The notes under the pieces: model-generated | What the model saw: only the letters and a program-made list of their open reading frames with translations | What the model was told of the DNA's origin: nothing | Databases searched by the model: none | Position numbers and translations under genes: made by a program | Origin: Verrucomicrobiales bacterium | GTDB taxonomy: Bacteria > Verrucomicrobiota > Verrucomicrobiia > Limisphaerales > J093 | DNA length: 64,000 bases | Assembly (NCBI GenBank): GCA_024233305.1 | Contig: JACKPV010000031.1 | Coordinates: 62,001-126,000 of the forward strand | Reading direction: 5' to 3' | Part shown: positions 23,513-31,678 of the stretch, piece after piece | Position numbering within the stretch: the first letter of the stretch is position 1 | Layout of the letters: each line of letters starts with the position of its first letter

Positions 23513-24009
23513 GGCCGTGTTCCCGTCGCCCCCGACAGTCCTCCCGCGACCATCCCCTCCCCGTCCGCGCCGGTCGCCACCCGCAACGGGGTCGCCGGGA
23601 GCAACTGCACCAGGCGAAACGACGTGTCGCTCGCTGAGTGCTCGACCAGCACGGTCACCGTTGACAGGCCGGCCACGTCCTCCCAGCCGAACGTGTAAAC
23701 GCTCGTCTCGATCCGGGCGGTCCAGTCCTCGAAAGGCGGCGGCAGGGGTTCTTCGCCCGAGTTGACGACTTCGCGGATGCCCAGCTGCAACTCGGCCATC
23801 ACGGAGCATGCCAGATCCACCGCGTGGGCCTCGTTTCGCAGGCGCTCGACCCGGGCCGCGGCCGAGTGCAGTCCGCTGCTGATCACCGCGGCAGCGAAAA
23901 CGAACAGGGCCAGCGCCAGCACCACTTCGAGCAGGACCGCCCCGCAACGACGCCGGGCGGCGGGAACCCGTCGGGCATGGGCGTCAGGATGGAAACGCAA
24001 GCGCATCAT
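23509..24009 (-). CDS. gspI: Minor pseudopilin GspI-like
   Basis: This 166-residue pseudopilin has an Arg-rich leader, cleavage at G23/A24, Glu at +5, and a hydrophobic helix (AVLLEVVLALALFVFAAAV). A short globular part follows with RLRNEAHAVDLACSVMAELQ, as in GspI, including the membrane-proximal Cys region. Two adjacent ATGs (24009, 24006) are possible; 24009 gives the ATGA overlap with gspH. GspI is regarded as the nucleator of the tip complex with J and K. The frame upstream to 24180 is the shadow of gspH. Confidence 0.83.
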   Translation of the reverse strand: MMRLRFHPDAHARRVPAARRRCGAVLLEVVLALALFVFAAAVISSGLHSAAARVERLRNEAHAVDLACSVMAELQLGIREVVNSGEEPLPPPFEDWTARIETSVYTFGWEDVAGLSTVTVLVEHSASDTSFRLVQLLPATPLRVATGADGEGMVAGGLSGATGTRP

Positions 24010-24815
24010 TGGCCGCCCTGAAAGGTGATGGCCGCCCTCCCGGCCCCTTGAGATCCCCGCCCGCTCGCACTGCTCACGCCACCCTCCGCGGAAGAACGCT
24101 CGCGCTCGGTCCGCTCTTCCTCGTCCAGCTCCCGGTGCGAGACCTCGCCGGTCAGCCCGTTCAAGGAGACCAGCACCCATCGATTATCGTCCGGATCGGT
24201 TGCCTGAACGACCAACTCCACGGACTCCGAGCACCCCTCGGCATCGAAGGTGATCGAGGCCGGGGTGGCCCGGTCGTCGCCTTCGGTTGGGAAGTCCGCC
24301 GTCGGTCCGTCCGCGTCGGCCGACGCGGCCCCGGCGTTCGCGGGGCGACCGGGGGTTGTGACCTCCCGCACGGTCAGCAGCTCGCGCAAGGGTTGGTCGG
24401 CCCAGACGGTGGATCGCAGGTTCTCGAATACGCCGGGCTCCTGCAACGGGTCCGGCTCCCAGGAAAGGCGCACAGGTTCCACCGCAAGCGCGTCGTCGCG
24501 GCGGCGTTCTTCGGGCGGGACGGTCGCGAATCCGACCCGCACGCGCTTGCCCCGAAGGGCCGCTTCCGCCCGGGCAAAGCGCAGGAGGGATTCCAACCGG
24601 ATCACCCCTTCGCTCAAGGCCCCGCCATGGCGCATCGCGTCCAGCTGCACGACGAAGGCACTCAGCAGGCCCAGGAGAATCACCAGCACGAGGAGCAGCT
24701 CGAACAGGCTGAACCCCGCCTCGCCCGTCCGCCGTCTGCCAGTCCCTGCTGCCCGATGACAAAGCGCCCCGGCCGCGCGGGAGCGTCTCGATCCGGCCAA
24801 CGAAATCGGCGTCAT
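24006..24815 (-). CDS. gspH: Minor pseudopilin GspH-like
   Basis: The gene encodes 269 residues. The leader is unusually long (34 residues) and Arg-rich, with cleavage at G34/F35 (FSLFELLLVLVILLGLLSAF) and Glu at +5. The segment RLESLLRFARAEAALRGKRVRVGFA is the GspH/FimT pattern. An Asp/Ala-rich stretch and a Ser/Gly-rich C-terminal tail extend it beyond the usual 170-190 residues. A start at an internal codon would shorten the leader, but no in-frame ATG is better placed. It lies 37 bases downstream of gspG. Confidence 0.83.
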   Translation of the reverse strand: MTPISLAGSRRSRAAGALCHRAAGTGRRRTGEAGFSLFELLLVLVILLGLLSAFVVQLDAMRHGGALSEGVIRLESLLRFARAEAALRGKRVRVGFATVPPEERRRDDALAVEPVRLSWEPDPLQEPGVFENLRSTVWADQPLRELLTVREVTTPGRPANAGAASADADGPTADFPTEGDDRATPASITFDAEGCSESVELVVQATDPDDNRWVLVSLNGLTGEVSHRELDEEERTERERSSAEGGVSSASGRGSQGAGRAAITFQGGQ

Positions 24816-24852
24816 TCGAGTGCGGCGCGGCGGGCCGCCGCGAGGTTCCCGC

Positions 24853-25383
24853 CTACGGATTCTGGTCGAGCACAGTCGTCGAATCCTGGGTGCCGTCCGC
24901 CTCCTCCATCAACGTGATGTCATCCTCGGTGTCCGACTGACCGTCGGGGCCCATCGAGTAGAGCCGGTAGGGCAGCTGCGTCGAGTCGGTTTCGTCCGTC
25001 GAAACGTCGACCGATTCGTAAACCAGCTGGTTGCCCCAGGCATCCAGCAACTTGGTGCCGGGTTTCAGATAGGGCCCCTGCCAGCGTTCGCCCAGCGTTT
25101 CGTTTTCGTATTGGGGCTTCACGAGCAGCGCCCCGAGCCCGCCTTCGTCATCGGTCGGATAGCGCCCGACGTTGAGCCGGTAGGTGTCGAGCGCGTTCTG
25201 CACCTGCATCAACAGCAGGCGGGTCGTGTTCCGCTCGGCCCCCTCCCGCTGCGGCAGCACGAAAATAACCAGGGCCGCCGCCAGCATCATGATGATGACG
25301 ATGACCAGGAGGATCTCGATGAGGGTAAAACCCGCCCGCCGGGACGGGTTCCTGAGCCGGCGCGTAAGTGGCTTGAGCATCAT
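24853..25383 (-). CDS. gspG: Major pseudopilin GspG
   Basis: This 176-residue protein has a basic leader with cleavage at G18/F19 (FTLIEILLVIVIIMMLAAAL) and Glu at +5. The core has the GspG hallmarks YRLNVGRYPTDDEGGLGALL, GPYLKPGTKLLDAWGNQLVY and a calcium-binding-like C-terminal SMGPDGQSDTEDDI, so it should polymerise into the pseudopilus. A C-terminal extension of about 20 residues follows the Ca-site segment. ATG at 25383 or 25380 is likely; the frame's TTG at 25392 is less so. It is the first gene of the secretion operon. The 186 bases upstream, shared with a divergent gene, must hold the promoter, though none is obvious. Confidence 0.95.
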   Translation of the reverse strand: MMLKPLTRRLRNPSRRAGFTLIEILLVIVIIMMLAAALVIFVLPQREGAERNTTRLLLMQVQNALDTYRLNVGRYPTDDEGGLGALLVKPQYENETLGERWQGPYLKPGTKLLDAWGNQLVYESVDVSTDETDSTQLPYRLYSMGPDGQSDTEDDITLMEEADGTQDSTTVLDQNP

Positions 25384-25569
25384 GATATTCAACAGTCTGT
25401 GCGTCGTTCTACACGTTCCAGACGGTGCAGGGCGAGCCGAGATTCAATTTTCGCCGGGACACCGGAAACGCCGCCGCATCCAGCGGGTCCGGCCGGTCGG
25501 ATCGCACCCTCCGTGTCGCCGGCACACATCGCGCTTGAGCGCGCCGCCCGCACTTCCTAGCCTCGGTCC

Positions 25570-26688
25570 GTGTCGCACAATGTTCGCCCGTTCCGATGGA
25601 CGGCCCCCTGCCGGGCAGCGCGCCGCCTCCCGGCGCTCCGGTTGGCCGTGATCCCCTTCCTCCTGCTCGGCTCCGGGCCGGGCCGGACCGGAGAACCCCT
25701 CCGCCGCGAGCTCCGCGACTCGGGTTTCCGGCTCGCCTACGAATGCTACGTGGACGGCAACTGGGAGATCTTTGTGGTGAACGCGGACGGATCCAGCCGC
25801 ATCAACCTCACCCGCACCCCGGATCAGCACGAGCATTACCCGCAGGTCGCCCCCGACGGCGCCCGCCTCTGCTTCTCGGTCGACACGGGTGAAGGCCGGG
25901 AAGCGGTGCGGAGCCTGTGGGTGATGGATATCGATGGCGGGCGCCGGCGCAAGATCGCCGACCACGCGCGCGAGCCCTTTTGGCGCCGGGACGGACGGGT
26001 CATCGGATTCCTGCCGCAGGAGTACCCCAAGTTCAACGTCATCGACTTCTACACCACCGGGATGAGCTTCTACGATCTGGCGACCGGGCAGGTGACCCCC
26101 CACCCCAACAGCGCGAATCTGCACCACCTCTACAACCCGAGCTTCGCTCCGAACGGCAAGTGGATCGTTTCGACCGTGCATGCCGGGATGGGCTTTGACC
26201 ATGCCATCCTCGCCATCGCAGCCGACGGCGACCGGATCGTCAACTTGAACATCCCCGGCTGCCGTCCGTGTCTGAGCCCGGACGGCCGCCAGATTGCCTG
26301 GGGACCTGGAGATCACGAAATCGCCCTCGCCTCAATCGACCTCGAATCGGACCCGCCGACCGTCGGCCCCCGGCGACTGCGCCTGCACGATGCGACGAAC
26401 GAGACCTATCATGTGGACTGGTCGCCCGACAGCCGCTATGTGAGCTTCAGCCGGGGCCCCGCCAGCAAGGGCGACCCGAACAAGCCGGGGACGTTCCTTT
26501 CCGCCTGCGAGATCGTGGGCGTCTACGCCGCGGGCTGGGATCTCTACGCGGTGTCCGCCGAGCGCAGCGGAACCCTCGACCTAAATCAAGCCACCGAGGC
26601 CGAATTGGTCCGGCTCACGAGCGACGGCCGGAGCAACAAGGAGTCGGCCTGGTTTCGGGCCGGCCCAGACGACGGGGGCGGGCGATGA
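25570..26688 (+). CDS. Exported TolB-like beta-propeller (PD40 repeat) protein
   Basis: This 372-residue protein has a hydrophobic signal segment (LRLAVIPFLLLGSGPG, about residues 24-40) and then WD40/PD40-type repeats. Motifs such as YVDGNWEIFVVNADGSSRINLT, PQVAPDGARLCFS, NPSFAPNGKWIVSTV, PCLSPDGRQIAWG and VDWSPDSRYVSFSRG mark successive propeller blades. Such proteins usually act in the periplasm as protein-interaction scaffolds; the partner is unknown. GTG at 25570 is the only upstream start in frame before the signal. The stop overlaps the next gene's ATG, so the two are coupled. Confidence 0.82.
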   Translation: MSHNVRPFRWTAPCRAARRLPALRLAVIPFLLLGSGPGRTGEPLRRELRDSGFRLAYECYVDGNWEIFVVNADGSSRINLTRTPDQHEHYPQVAPDGARLCFSVDTGEGREAVRSLWVMDIDGGRRRKIADHAREPFWRRDGRVIGFLPQEYPKFNVIDFYTTGMSFYDLATGQVTPHPNSANLHHLYNPSFAPNGKWIVSTVHAGMGFDHAILAIAADGDRIVNLNIPGCRPCLSPDGRQIAWGPGDHEIALASIDLESDPPTVGPRRLRLHDATNETYHVDWSPDSRYVSFSRGPASKGDPNKPGTFLSACEIVGVYAAGWDLYAVSAERSGTLDLNQATEAELVRLTSDGRSNKESAWFRAGPDDGGGR

Positions 26689-27602
26689 AACCGGGCGGCC
26701 ACACGGCGGCGCTGCCGATCCTCGCCGCGCTGCTCTGTGCCTGCGGCGATACGGGAAGTGAACCGGGAGGCCCGGGAGGCTCCGGCGCGGCAGGTGGCCC
26801 GGTCGGGATTGTGACCGCGTCCGGGGTGCCGATGATCGCCCTGCCCGGCGGCGAATTCCTCATGGGCAGCGACCGCGGCAACGCCGACGAAGCCCCCGTG
26901 CATCGCGTGCGGGTAAGCCCGTTCCTGATGGACAAATTCGAGGTCACCCACGCGCTGTTCAGGCAGGCGCAACTCCCCAATCCGTCACGGTGGCAGAACG
27001 ATGCGAATCAACCGGTGGAGCGAGTGCGCTGGCGGGATGCCAAGCAGTACTGCAACGAACGCTCCCTGCTCGAAAACCTGACCCCGTGCTACGACGAAAA
27101 GACCGCGGACTGGGACTGTGACTACACGGCGAACGGCTATCGCCTGCCCACCGAAGCCGAATGGGAATACGCTTGTCGCGCGGGTTCGGTCGGCGCGTAT
27201 GACTTCGGAACGCCGGACCGGTTGCGGCAATACGCCTGGTTCGCCGACAACGCGGGACAACAGACGCACGTCGTCGGGATGAAGAAGCCAAATTCATGGG
27301 GTCTTTTCGACCTTTACGGAAACGTCTCCGAATGGTGCGAGGACGTCTACGATCCCGCGTACTACGGCGCCAGCCCGGCCGAGGATCCTGTCGGGCCACC
27401 GAACACCGGCCAGGACGTGCGGCGGGTGATGCGCGGGGGTTCGTGGCAGGCCAGTGCCGACATGTGCCGGGCCAGCTATCGCCGGGGAGAACGCACCGGG
27501 GACAGCGACGCCTGCTTTTACACGGACTATTGCGGCTTCCGCTGCGTGCGGCGGGCCACGGCGGCGGAGTTGGACGCGTTGCCCCACGCCGCCCGGCCAT
27601 GA
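26685..27602 (+). CDS. SUMF1/FGE-fold lipoprotein
   Basis: This 305-residue protein has a lipoprotein-like signal (LLCAC, Cys near 19), a Gly-rich linker, then a complete formylglycine-generating-enzyme-sulfatase fold: MIALPGGEFLMGSDRGNADE, YRLPTEAEWEYACRAG, LYGNVSEWCEDVYD, and VMRGGSWQASADMCRASYRR. The FGE catalytic cysteine pair is not evident, since a single Cys sits in ADMCRASYR, so sulfatase activation is doubtful. Substrate-binding or scaffold roles are common for such members. Extra cysteines (LTPCYDEKTADWDCDY, DACFYTDYCGFRC) could form disulfides. It overlaps the TolB-like gene by ATGA and has a diverged paralogue at 30713-31678. Confidence 0.85.
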   Translation: MKPGGHTAALPILAALLCACGDTGSEPGGPGGSGAAGGPVGIVTASGVPMIALPGGEFLMGSDRGNADEAPVHRVRVSPFLMDKFEVTHALFRQAQLPNPSRWQNDANQPVERVRWRDAKQYCNERSLLENLTPCYDEKTADWDCDYTANGYRLPTEAEWEYACRAGSVGAYDFGTPDRLRQYAWFADNAGQQTHVVGMKKPNSWGLFDLYGNVSEWCEDVYDPAYYGASPAEDPVGPPNTGQDVRRVMRGGSWQASADMCRASYRRGERTGDSDACFYTDYCGFRCVRRATAAELDALPHAARP

Positions 27603-27712
27603 GATACCGTCACCGTCCATCCGGTTCATCCCGCCCGCGCCGCTCGCGGGGCGAATCGCCGGTCTGGCGCCGTCGGGACCTGCGAACGCCGCCGGCCTAG
27701 CTCACGCCTGTC

Positions 27713-29314
27713 ATGCTGTTCCACACCTGGACCTTCGCGGTCTTCTTTGCGCTGGTGCTGACCGGCTTCCTGGCGTTGCGTTGCACGCGGCTCTGGGTGC
27801 CCTGGTTGATGGCGGCCTCCTACCTCTTCTACGGCTGGTGGAACCCGTACTACCTGATCCTCATCCTCTACTCCACGGTCCTGGACTTCGTGCTCGTGGC
27901 GCTCATGGATCACTGTCCACCGGGGGGGAAGCCGTTCGATTGGCGCCGCCGCCTGACGCGCCTGGATTTCGATGATCCGGTGTTGAAGCGCGCCTTTGTC
28001 ATCGCCGGACTGGCCGCGGTGGGAGCGGGGGGCGGGGCAATGGCGGGGCCGGCAACGTTGCGCCCGACATTGATCGCCTGCGCGGTGATACTGGCCCTGG
28101 TGGCCGTGGGCGCTTTCTCGGGCCACCGCCGAACCTGGTTGGTGGTGAGCCTGGCGAACAACCTCGCCATCCTCGCTTTCTTCAAGTACGCGCGGTTCTT
28201 CGTCGAAAACCTGAATGCGTTGTTCGCCTGGACGCGATGGTCGTTGCGCCTGCCGGATCCAGCCGCCTGGATGCCGTTCGGCGCCGACTATTTGCTGCCG
28301 GTCGGCATCTCGTTCTTCACCTTCCAATCCCTGAGCTACAGCATCGATTTCTACCGCGGCCAGATTCACCGCGAACGTAACTTCCTCCGCTTCGCCACCT
28401 TCGTCGCGTTTTTCCCGCAACTTGTCGCCGGCCCCATCGAGCGGGCGCGGAACCTCCTGCCCCAATTCAACCAGTTCCCGAGAATTCGCCTCGCCGATGT
28501 GACGGACGGCATCTCGTTGTTCCTGGTCGGTCTGTTCAAGAAGCTGGCCCTCGCCAACTACCTTTCGTACTACGTCGAGCGCGTCTACGACAACCCCGCC
28601 GTATGCGCCGCGCCCGAGCTGCTGCTGGCCACCTTCGCGTTCGCTTGGCAGATCTTCTTCGACTTCAGCGGCTACACGGACATGGCCCGGGGGGTGGCGA
28701 AGGTGATGGGCTTCGATCTGATGCTCAATTTCAACAACCCCTACCTGGCCACCGGCCTAGGGGACTTCTGGTCGCGCTGGCACATCAGTTTGTCGACCTG
28801 GTTCCGGGACTACGTCTACATCCCGCTGGGCGGTAACCGGCAGGGACGCTGGCTCACGTATCGCAACCTGTTCCTCACGTTCCTGCTGTCCGGGATCTGG
28901 CATGGCGCCGCCTGGACCTTCGTGATCTGGGGCGGCCTGCACGCCGCCGGAACCGTCCTGACGCGCGAACTTGAACGCTCGGCATGGTATCGCGAACAGG
29001 TGCCCCGCCCCGTCAAACAACTCGCCACGTTCGCCTTCGTCTGCTTCGCCTGGATCTTCTTCCGCGCCGGGTCAACCACCGAAGCCGGCCTGATCATTGC
29101 CCGCATCTGCACCGGGGCCTGGACCACCCCGCAGATGCCCGCCCTCATGCTCCTCCTCGTCGGCGCGGTCTGGCTCTACCAGTTCGCCTTCGAGTCGCGT
29201 TTCAGGACGCTGCTCCAAACCAGCTTCGTCCGGGTGGGGACCGCGGCGATGATGATCCTCTACCTCTGCCTGTTCGCCACTGAGGGCGGAGCGTTCATTT
29301 ACTTCCAATTCTGA
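27713..29314 (+). CDS. MBOAT-family O-acyltransferase (AlgI/DltB-like)
   Basis: This 533-residue polytopic membrane protein has the AlgI pattern: an N-terminal membrane segment with YLFYGWWNPYYLILI, then FKYARFFVENLNAL, PVGISFFTFQSLSYSIDFYRG, PQLVAGPIERARNLLPQF, FWSRWHISLSTWFRDYVYIP, and the conserved MBOAT histidine in FLLSGIWHGAAW near residue 396. It carries acyl groups across the inner membrane for O-acetylation of an extracellular polysaccharide. A segment of about 100 residues after YSTVLDFVLVALMD contains two added membrane helices. The next gene, 15 bases on, encodes an SGNH-type partner, the usual pairing in alginate or cellulose acetylation systems. Confidence 0.92.
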   Translation: MLFHTWTFAVFFALVLTGFLALRCTRLWVPWLMAASYLFYGWWNPYYLILILYSTVLDFVLVALMDHCPPGGKPFDWRRRLTRLDFDDPVLKRAFVIAGLAAVGAGGGAMAGPATLRPTLIACAVILALVAVGAFSGHRRTWLVVSLANNLAILAFFKYARFFVENLNALFAWTRWSLRLPDPAAWMPFGADYLLPVGISFFTFQSLSYSIDFYRGQIHRERNFLRFATFVAFFPQLVAGPIERARNLLPQFNQFPRIRLADVTDGISLFLVGLFKKLALANYLSYYVERVYDNPAVCAAPELLLATFAFAWQIFFDFSGYTDMARGVAKVMGFDLMLNFNNPYLATGLGDFWSRWHISLSTWFRDYVYIPLGGNRQGRWLTYRNLFLTFLLSGIWHGAAWTFVIWGGLHAAGTVLTRELERSAWYREQVPRPVKQLATFAFVCFAWIFFRAGSTTEAGLIIARICTGAWTTPQMPALMLLLVGAVWLYQFAFESRFRTLLQTSFVRVGTAAMMILYLCLFATEGGAFIYFQF

Positions 29315-29329
29315 AGCGACCGTTGACCG

Positions 29330-30499
29330 GTGAATACCGCTCCCACCAACCCGCTGCCCCTCGCTCCCGGCGAAACCCGGTTCGTCAACGCCATGCGCCT
29401 CGGCGCCCGGCACTGGGTGCTCGTTGCCGCCATTGTGCTTGGAGTCCTGGCGGCCACTCCGTGGGGCTGGACACGCATCGAGCGTTTCGACCCCGGCCCC
29501 GACTACCGCATCCCGTACGCTCTCAGCCGCGACTACGCTCTGTATGCCCGCCGGCTGGAACGGCTCGCCTCCACCAACATCGCGGTGGTCGGCGACTCCG
29601 TGGTCTGGGGGGAATATGTCCGTCCCGAGGGCACGTTGTCGCACTTCCTCAACCAGGAAACGGGCGTCCCGGGACGCTTCGTCAACGCCGGGGTCAACGG
29701 GTTGTTCCCGCTGGCGCTTGAAGGCCTCCTCCGCTACTACGGCGGCGGCCTGCGCGATTCCCGGATTCTCCTGCACTGCAACCTGCTTTGGATGACCAGC
29801 CCGAAGGCCGATCTGCACACGCCAAAAGAGGAGCGCTTCAACCACGCCGCCTTGGTGCCACAATTCGTTCCCCGCATCCCGTGCTATCGCGCTGATCTCA
29901 ACGAACGATTGGGGCTGGTCGTGGAGCGGAACCTCCCCTTCGCCCAGTGGGCCAACCATCTGCAGATCGCCTACTTCGGCCAGCGCAACATCCTCGACTG
30001 GACCCTGCAAGAGGACGGCGGCAACCCGCCTCACCTGCCCAACGCTTTCCGAAACCCGCTTGCTCAGATCACCCTCGCGGTCCCGGACGAACCCGCTGAT
30101 GATCCTGATCGAGGCCCCGACAGTTCCCGTCACAAACCCTGGTCCACGACAGGAAAAGGCTCCACCCGCTTCGATTGGGTGGCCGCGGATGACTCGCTGC
30201 AGTGGGCGGCGTTCCGGCGGTTGGTGACGTTGCTGCGGTCCCGGGGCAACGAAGTGTTCGTAGTCGTCGGCCCGTTCAACGAACACCTCATGGCGTCGGA
30301 AAACCTCCCCGCCTTCCGCCAACTGCGGTCGGCCATCGAGGAGTGGCTGACGGCCAACGACGTGCCCCATGTCCTGCCGCCCGCGCTGCCAAGCCTGCTG
30401 TACGCCGACGCCAGCCACCCGCTCACCGAAGGCTACGCCCTGCTCGCCCGAAATCTCGTCGCCACCCCCGCCCTCCGGACGTGGCTTGCCCCTCGCTGA
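29330..30499 (+). CDS. Membrane-anchored SGNH-hydrolase-like protein (AlgJ/X-type partner of MBOAT)
   Basis: The gene encodes 389 residues. One N-terminal transmembrane anchor (WVLVAAIVLGVLAATPWGW, about 29-47) places the catalytic part in the periplasm. SGNH blocks are visible: nucleophile Ser in IAVVGDSVVWGE (Ser90), NAGVNGLFP, and DASHPL with catalytic Asp360 and His363. With the adjacent MBOAT protein it probably transfers acetyl to a polysaccharide. A Pro/Asp/Ser-rich linker lies near residues 255-285. GTG at 29330 is the likely start. The stop codon lies inside the terminal repeat of the element that fills the rest of the gap. Confidence 0.82.
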   Translation: MNTAPTNPLPLAPGETRFVNAMRLGARHWVLVAAIVLGVLAATPWGWTRIERFDPGPDYRIPYALSRDYALYARRLERLASTNIAVVGDSVVWGEYVRPEGTLSHFLNQETGVPGRFVNAGVNGLFPLALEGLLRYYGGGLRDSRILLHCNLLWMTSPKADLHTPKEERFNHAALVPQFVPRIPCYRADLNERLGLVVERNLPFAQWANHLQIAYFGQRNILDWTLQEDGGNPPHLPNAFRNPLAQITLAVPDEPADDPDRGPDSSRHKPWSTTGKGSTRFDWVAADDSLQWAAFRRLVTLLRSRGNEVFVVVGPFNEHLMASENLPAFRQLRSAIEEWLTANDVPHVLPPALPSLLYADASHPLTEGYALLARNLVATPALRTWLAPR

Positions 30500-30697
30500 G
30501 CCGTGTCAATTCAGTCAATGGACCGCGGATGGGCACGGATGCCACGGATGGTGTGCGGCGCTGCTGCTTTGGCGGAGACGGCGAGAAGACTCACTAAATG
30601 GTGAGCCCGAAACCAGGGCGAGCGATCCTGGTTTCCCTCAATATCAGTGCCCATCAGTGCCCATCCGTGGTGAATCCATCTGCATCGTTACGGCTGA
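30497..30697. mobile_element. MITE-like repeat element, copy A (about 200 bp)
   Basis: The ends form imperfect 17-base inverted repeats: TGAGCCGTGTCAATTCA at 30497-30513 and TGCATCGTTACGGCTGA at 30681-30697. Inside are an 11-base inverted pair (CGGATGGGCAC at 30526-30536 with GTGCCCATCCG at 30657-30667) and a central hairpin (CTCAC at 30590-30594 with GTGAG at 30601-30605), so the whole unit can fold on itself. A second copy, inverted, lies at 60331-60525 with about 90% identity over 195 bases and no gaps by hand alignment. No transposase is encoded. It fills the space between two convergent genes and could act as a bidirectional terminator. Confidence 0.75.
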
Positions 30698-30712
30698 GCG
30701 ACAACGAGCCGG

Positions 30713-31678
30713 TCAGCGCGCTCCGTCCTCGATCGCCCGCCGCACGCAACGGAAGCCGTAGATGTCATAACCGAAACAGACATCGGCCTCGCCGGGGTTC
30801 TCGTTGTAGCGATAGCCGGATCGGCAGTTGTCCGCACTAAACCGCCACGCCCCACCCCGGAGGACCTTGGTCGTGCCCTCCTCGGGGCCCCGCGGATCAC
30901 GGGCGGGAGCCGCCGCATAGTAGTCCACCGCGTAGTAGTCGTTGCACCACTCCCACACGTTCCCCGCCATGTCGTAGAGCCCCCAGGGATTGGGCTCCTT
31001 CTGGCCGACCGGACGAGGATGGCCGCCGGCATTCTTGTCGTACCAGCCGTAGTCCCCGAGCTTCGCGCCGCTGTCACCGAAGAAGTAGGCCGTCGTGGTC
31101 CCGGCCCGGCAGGCATACTCCCACTCGGCTTCCGTGGGCAACCGGTAGCCGCTGGCCTCGAAATCACAATGCCAAGTCTCGGGATCGTAGCACGGCGCCA
31201 GACCTTCTCGTTCCGAGCGTTGGTTGCAGAACCGCGCCGCATCCGACCAGCGCAGCTGCTCCACCGGGTTTTTCGGCCCCTTCCAACGGGAAGGGTTGCT
31301 CCCCATCAAAGACTCGAACTCCTCCTGGGTCACCGGGTGCGGGTCCACGAAGAAGGCACTGATCGTGACCTCGTGCGGCGGCGCATCGATCTCGTCTGCG
31401 TCTCCCATGACGAAAGTCCCACCCGGAATGAAGACCATGCCGTTGCTCCCGGACGGAGAAGGCGGGGCATCGGTCGCATCGATCACCTGCCCGACACCGC
31501 CGGGCGCCGACACTGTTTCCGCCGCGGACGGGCTCGGACGATCCGCCGATGAGTCCGGCCCGCAGCCCGCCGACAGCAACATCACTGCGGCCAGCAACGG
31601 GGTTGCGGCCGCGAGCGGCGTCCCGGTTCGCAGGGTCTCCGCGCGCAACGGACAGGGTGTTTTCAGTAGTTGGCCCAT
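30713..31678 (-). CDS. SUMF1/FGE-fold lipoprotein, second copy
   Basis: This 321-residue protein has a lipobox (LLSAGC, Cys near 36), a Ser/Pro/Ala-rich linker, and a full SUMF1 domain: MVFIPGGTFVMGDADE, VEQLRWSDAARFCNQRSEREG, YRLPTEAEWEYACRAGTTTAYFF, YDMAGNVWEWCNDYY, VLRGGAWRFSADNCRSGYRY, and GFRCVRRA. The copper-binding Cys pair of authentic FGE is not seen, so it is probably not a sulfatase activator. It is clearly related to the lipoprotein at 26685-27602, including the CYD...CDF cysteine pattern. The start at 31678 overlaps the upstream gene by 16 bases; the frame to 32035 is the shadow of that gene. Confidence 0.87.
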   Translation of the reverse strand: MGQLLKTPCPLRAETLRTGTPLAAATPLLAAVMLLSAGCGPDSSADRPSPSAAETVSAPGGVGQVIDATDAPPSPSGSNGMVFIPGGTFVMGDADEIDAPPHEVTISAFFVDPHPVTQEEFESLMGSNPSRWKGPKNPVEQLRWSDAARFCNQRSEREGLAPCYDPETWHCDFEASGYRLPTEAEWEYACRAGTTTAYFFGDSGAKLGDYGWYDKNAGGHPRPVGQKEPNPWGLYDMAGNVWEWCNDYYAVDYYAAAPARDPRGPEEGTTKVLRGGAWRFSADNCRSGYRYNENPGEADVCFGYDIYGFRCVRRAIEDGAR

